From NCBI GenBank assembly GCA_020024155.1, contig JAHHUE010000091.1, positions 1 through 5,358 on the forward strand: a stretch of DNA of 5,358 nucleotides, read 5' to 3'. The stretch comes from Oscillospiraceae bacterium (GTDB taxonomy: Bacteria; Bacillota; Clostridia; Oscillospirales; Ruminococcaceae). Made by a program: the position numbers and the translations under genes. How positions within the stretch are numbered: position 1 is the first letter of the stretch; every line of letters begins with the position of its first letter. The notes under the pieces were generated by a model. That model was not told the origin of the DNA, searched no databases, and saw nothing but the letters and a program-made list of their open reading frames with translations. This document shows positions 5,341 to 5,358 of this stretch, in pieces.

Positions 5341-5358
5341 GACAAAACCATATTATCT

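Overview
The window holds a complete, compact type II-C CRISPR-Cas locus, plus the 3' end of one unrelated or unrecognised gene at the left edge. The DNA is very AT-rich. The cas9 ribosome binding site is a strong GGAGGAG, and the Cas9 (1071 residues) looks like the medium-sized II-C enzymes of low-GC Bacillota (the Geobacillus-like group). A low-GC Firmicute, possibly an anaerobe, is the best guess; no marker gene fixes the taxon.

Layout, left to right. Positions 3-191 (+) are the end of a truncated open frame of unknown function. Positions 213-309 hold two decayed CRISPR repeats. Positions 340-573 hold four identical 36-nt repeats; with the degenerate repeat ending at 309 they frame four 30-nt spacers. 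A 16-bp hairpin with T runs on both sides (582-619) separates the array from the cas genes. The cas operon runs on the minus strand from right to left: cas9 (5072-1857), cas1 (1843-944) and cas2 (951-631). There is no csn2 and no cas4, which is the II-C gene set. Between cas9 and the right edge, also on the minus strand, is a tracrRNA gene (about 5222-5122) with a near-consensus promoter (TTGACA, 17 nt, TAAAAT) and an intrinsic terminator. Its anti-repeat pairs with the array repeat over almost its whole length, and its nexus-like part closely resembles the Neisseria meningitidis tracrRNA.

How it works together. The pairing sets the crRNA sense as the plus strand, so the array is transcribed toward cas2, head-on to the cas operon, and both should stop at the shared hairpin. 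Each repeat ends in TATAAT, so each probably carries a promoter firing into the next spacer, as described for Neisseria and Campylobacter II-C arrays. crRNAs and tracrRNA then load Cas9, which has intact RuvC and HNH residues. Cas1 and Cas2 keep their key residues and should add spacers. The decayed repeats lie at the cas-distal end, which suggests that the growing end faces cas2.

The system type is known. The points worth a second look are the anti-repeat-like terminal repeat, the fossil repeat beside it, the possible leader/terminator overlap and the tracrRNA/cas9 promoter arrangement.
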